Of a DNA stretch of 64,000 nucleotides, positions 63,366 through 64,000 are shown piece after piece; position 1 is the first letter of the stretch, and each line of letters opens with the position of its first letter. Position numbers and translations under genes: made by a program. Under the pieces are notes generated by a model, which saw nothing but the letters and a program-made list of their open reading frames with translations, made no database searches and was not told the origin of the DNA. Location: the NCBI GenBank assembly GCA_020152595.1, contig JAIGNY010000466.1, positions 825,001 through 889,000 on the forward strand, read 5' to 3'. The DNA is from Chiridota heheva (lineage: Eukaryota; Echinodermata; Holothuroidea; Apodida; Chiridotidae).

Positions 63366-64000
63366 AATAATCCTACTTAGCAGATTCATTTCCATTATCA
63401 CCAGTAAATGTCTAAAAGATGTAAGAATCCTACTTAGCAGATTCATTTCCATTATCACCAGTAAATGTCTAAAAGATGTAAGAATCCTACTTAGCAGATT
63501 CATTTCCATTATCACCAGTAAATGTCTAAAAGATGTAAGAATCCTACTTAGCGGATTCATTTCCATTATCACCAGTGAATGTCCAAAAGATGTACAAATC
63601 CTTTTTAGCGAATTCAATTCCATTATCACCAGTAAATGTCTAAAAGATATACGAATCCTTTTTAGCGGATTCATTTCCATTATCACCAGTAAATGTCTAA
63701 AAGATGTAAGAATCCTACTAGGCGGATTCATTTCCATTATCACCAGTAAATGTCCAAAAGATGTATGAATCCTTCTTAGCGGATTCAATTCCATTATCAC
63801 CAGTAAATGTCTAAAAGATGTATGAATCCTACTTAGCGGATTCATTTCCATTATCACCAGTAAATGTCTAAAAGATGTACGAATCCTTCTTAGCGGATTC
63901 AATTTCATTATCACCAGTAAATGTCTAAAAGATGTACAAATCCTTCTTAGCGGATTCATTTCCATTATCACCAGTAAATGTCTAAAAGATGTACGAATCC
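63366..64000 (+). repeat. 57-bp minisatellite running off the window, ~11 units
   Basis: Unit contains CATTTCCATTATCACCAGTA, then AATGTCTAAAAGATGTA and GAATCCTACTTAGCGGATT. As 57 is 19 codons and stop-free in one frame on each strand, long opposed open frames arise (150 and 203 codons). It lies in the intron after the Walker B exon and ends beyond 64000. Confidence 0.95.

Noticed and set aside
63316-63971. Opposed long frames (150 and 203 codons)
   Set aside because: Product of the 57-bp repeat, whose unit is 19 codons long.

Overview
This is an AT-rich eukaryotic (metazoan) window dominated by long introns and repeats. It holds one recognisable gene: the 3' half of a neuron navigator (NAV / unc-53 / sickie family) homologue on the + strand. 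Twelve exons between 38947 and 63083 join in consistent phase into 561 codons plus 2 nt. They encode the coiled-coil, Ser/basic, second coiled-coil, pre-ATPase and AAA+ parts of the protein, including a Walker A motif at 61589. The AAA+ domain and C-terminus continue beyond the right edge. Similarity to vertebrate NAV2/NAV3 is strong by recall, and together with the repeats it suggests a marine invertebrate, possibly a deuterostome such as an echinoderm. The species cannot be fixed from the sequence.

Layout. 1-38946 is mostly intron or upstream sequence, with two weaker exon candidates: 3402-3470, possibly an alternative first exon, and 33172-33374, possibly the exon preceding the coiled coil. 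38947-63083 holds the confident NAV exons. The introns carry many non-autonomous transposons: a ~310-bp TGCACTTGTC-ended family with four copies, a TTAAAGGATTAA-ended family with long inverted repeats, a TTAAAGGAGCACTA-ended family, a ~108-bp TTAACCC-ended piggyBac-like family, and two hAT-like elements with 8-bp duplications. Two tRNA-derived SINEs lie in opposite orientations, and there are 3'-tail fragments of a retroposon. At least nine minisatellites (units of 17, 19, 21, 22, 23, 25, 29, 36 and 57 bp), a 300-bp tandem triplication and three long TA microsatellites complete the picture.

No bacterial-style operons, CRISPR arrays, rRNA or functional tRNA genes were seen. Most long open frames lie inside minisatellites or AT-rich introns and are not genes. 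The most interesting items are a perfect 46-bp tandem duplication of a NAV exon end with its splice donor, a minisatellite apparently born from a MITE terminus, a 31-bp retroposed tail flanked by a 9-bp duplication, and the possible alternative NAV first exon.
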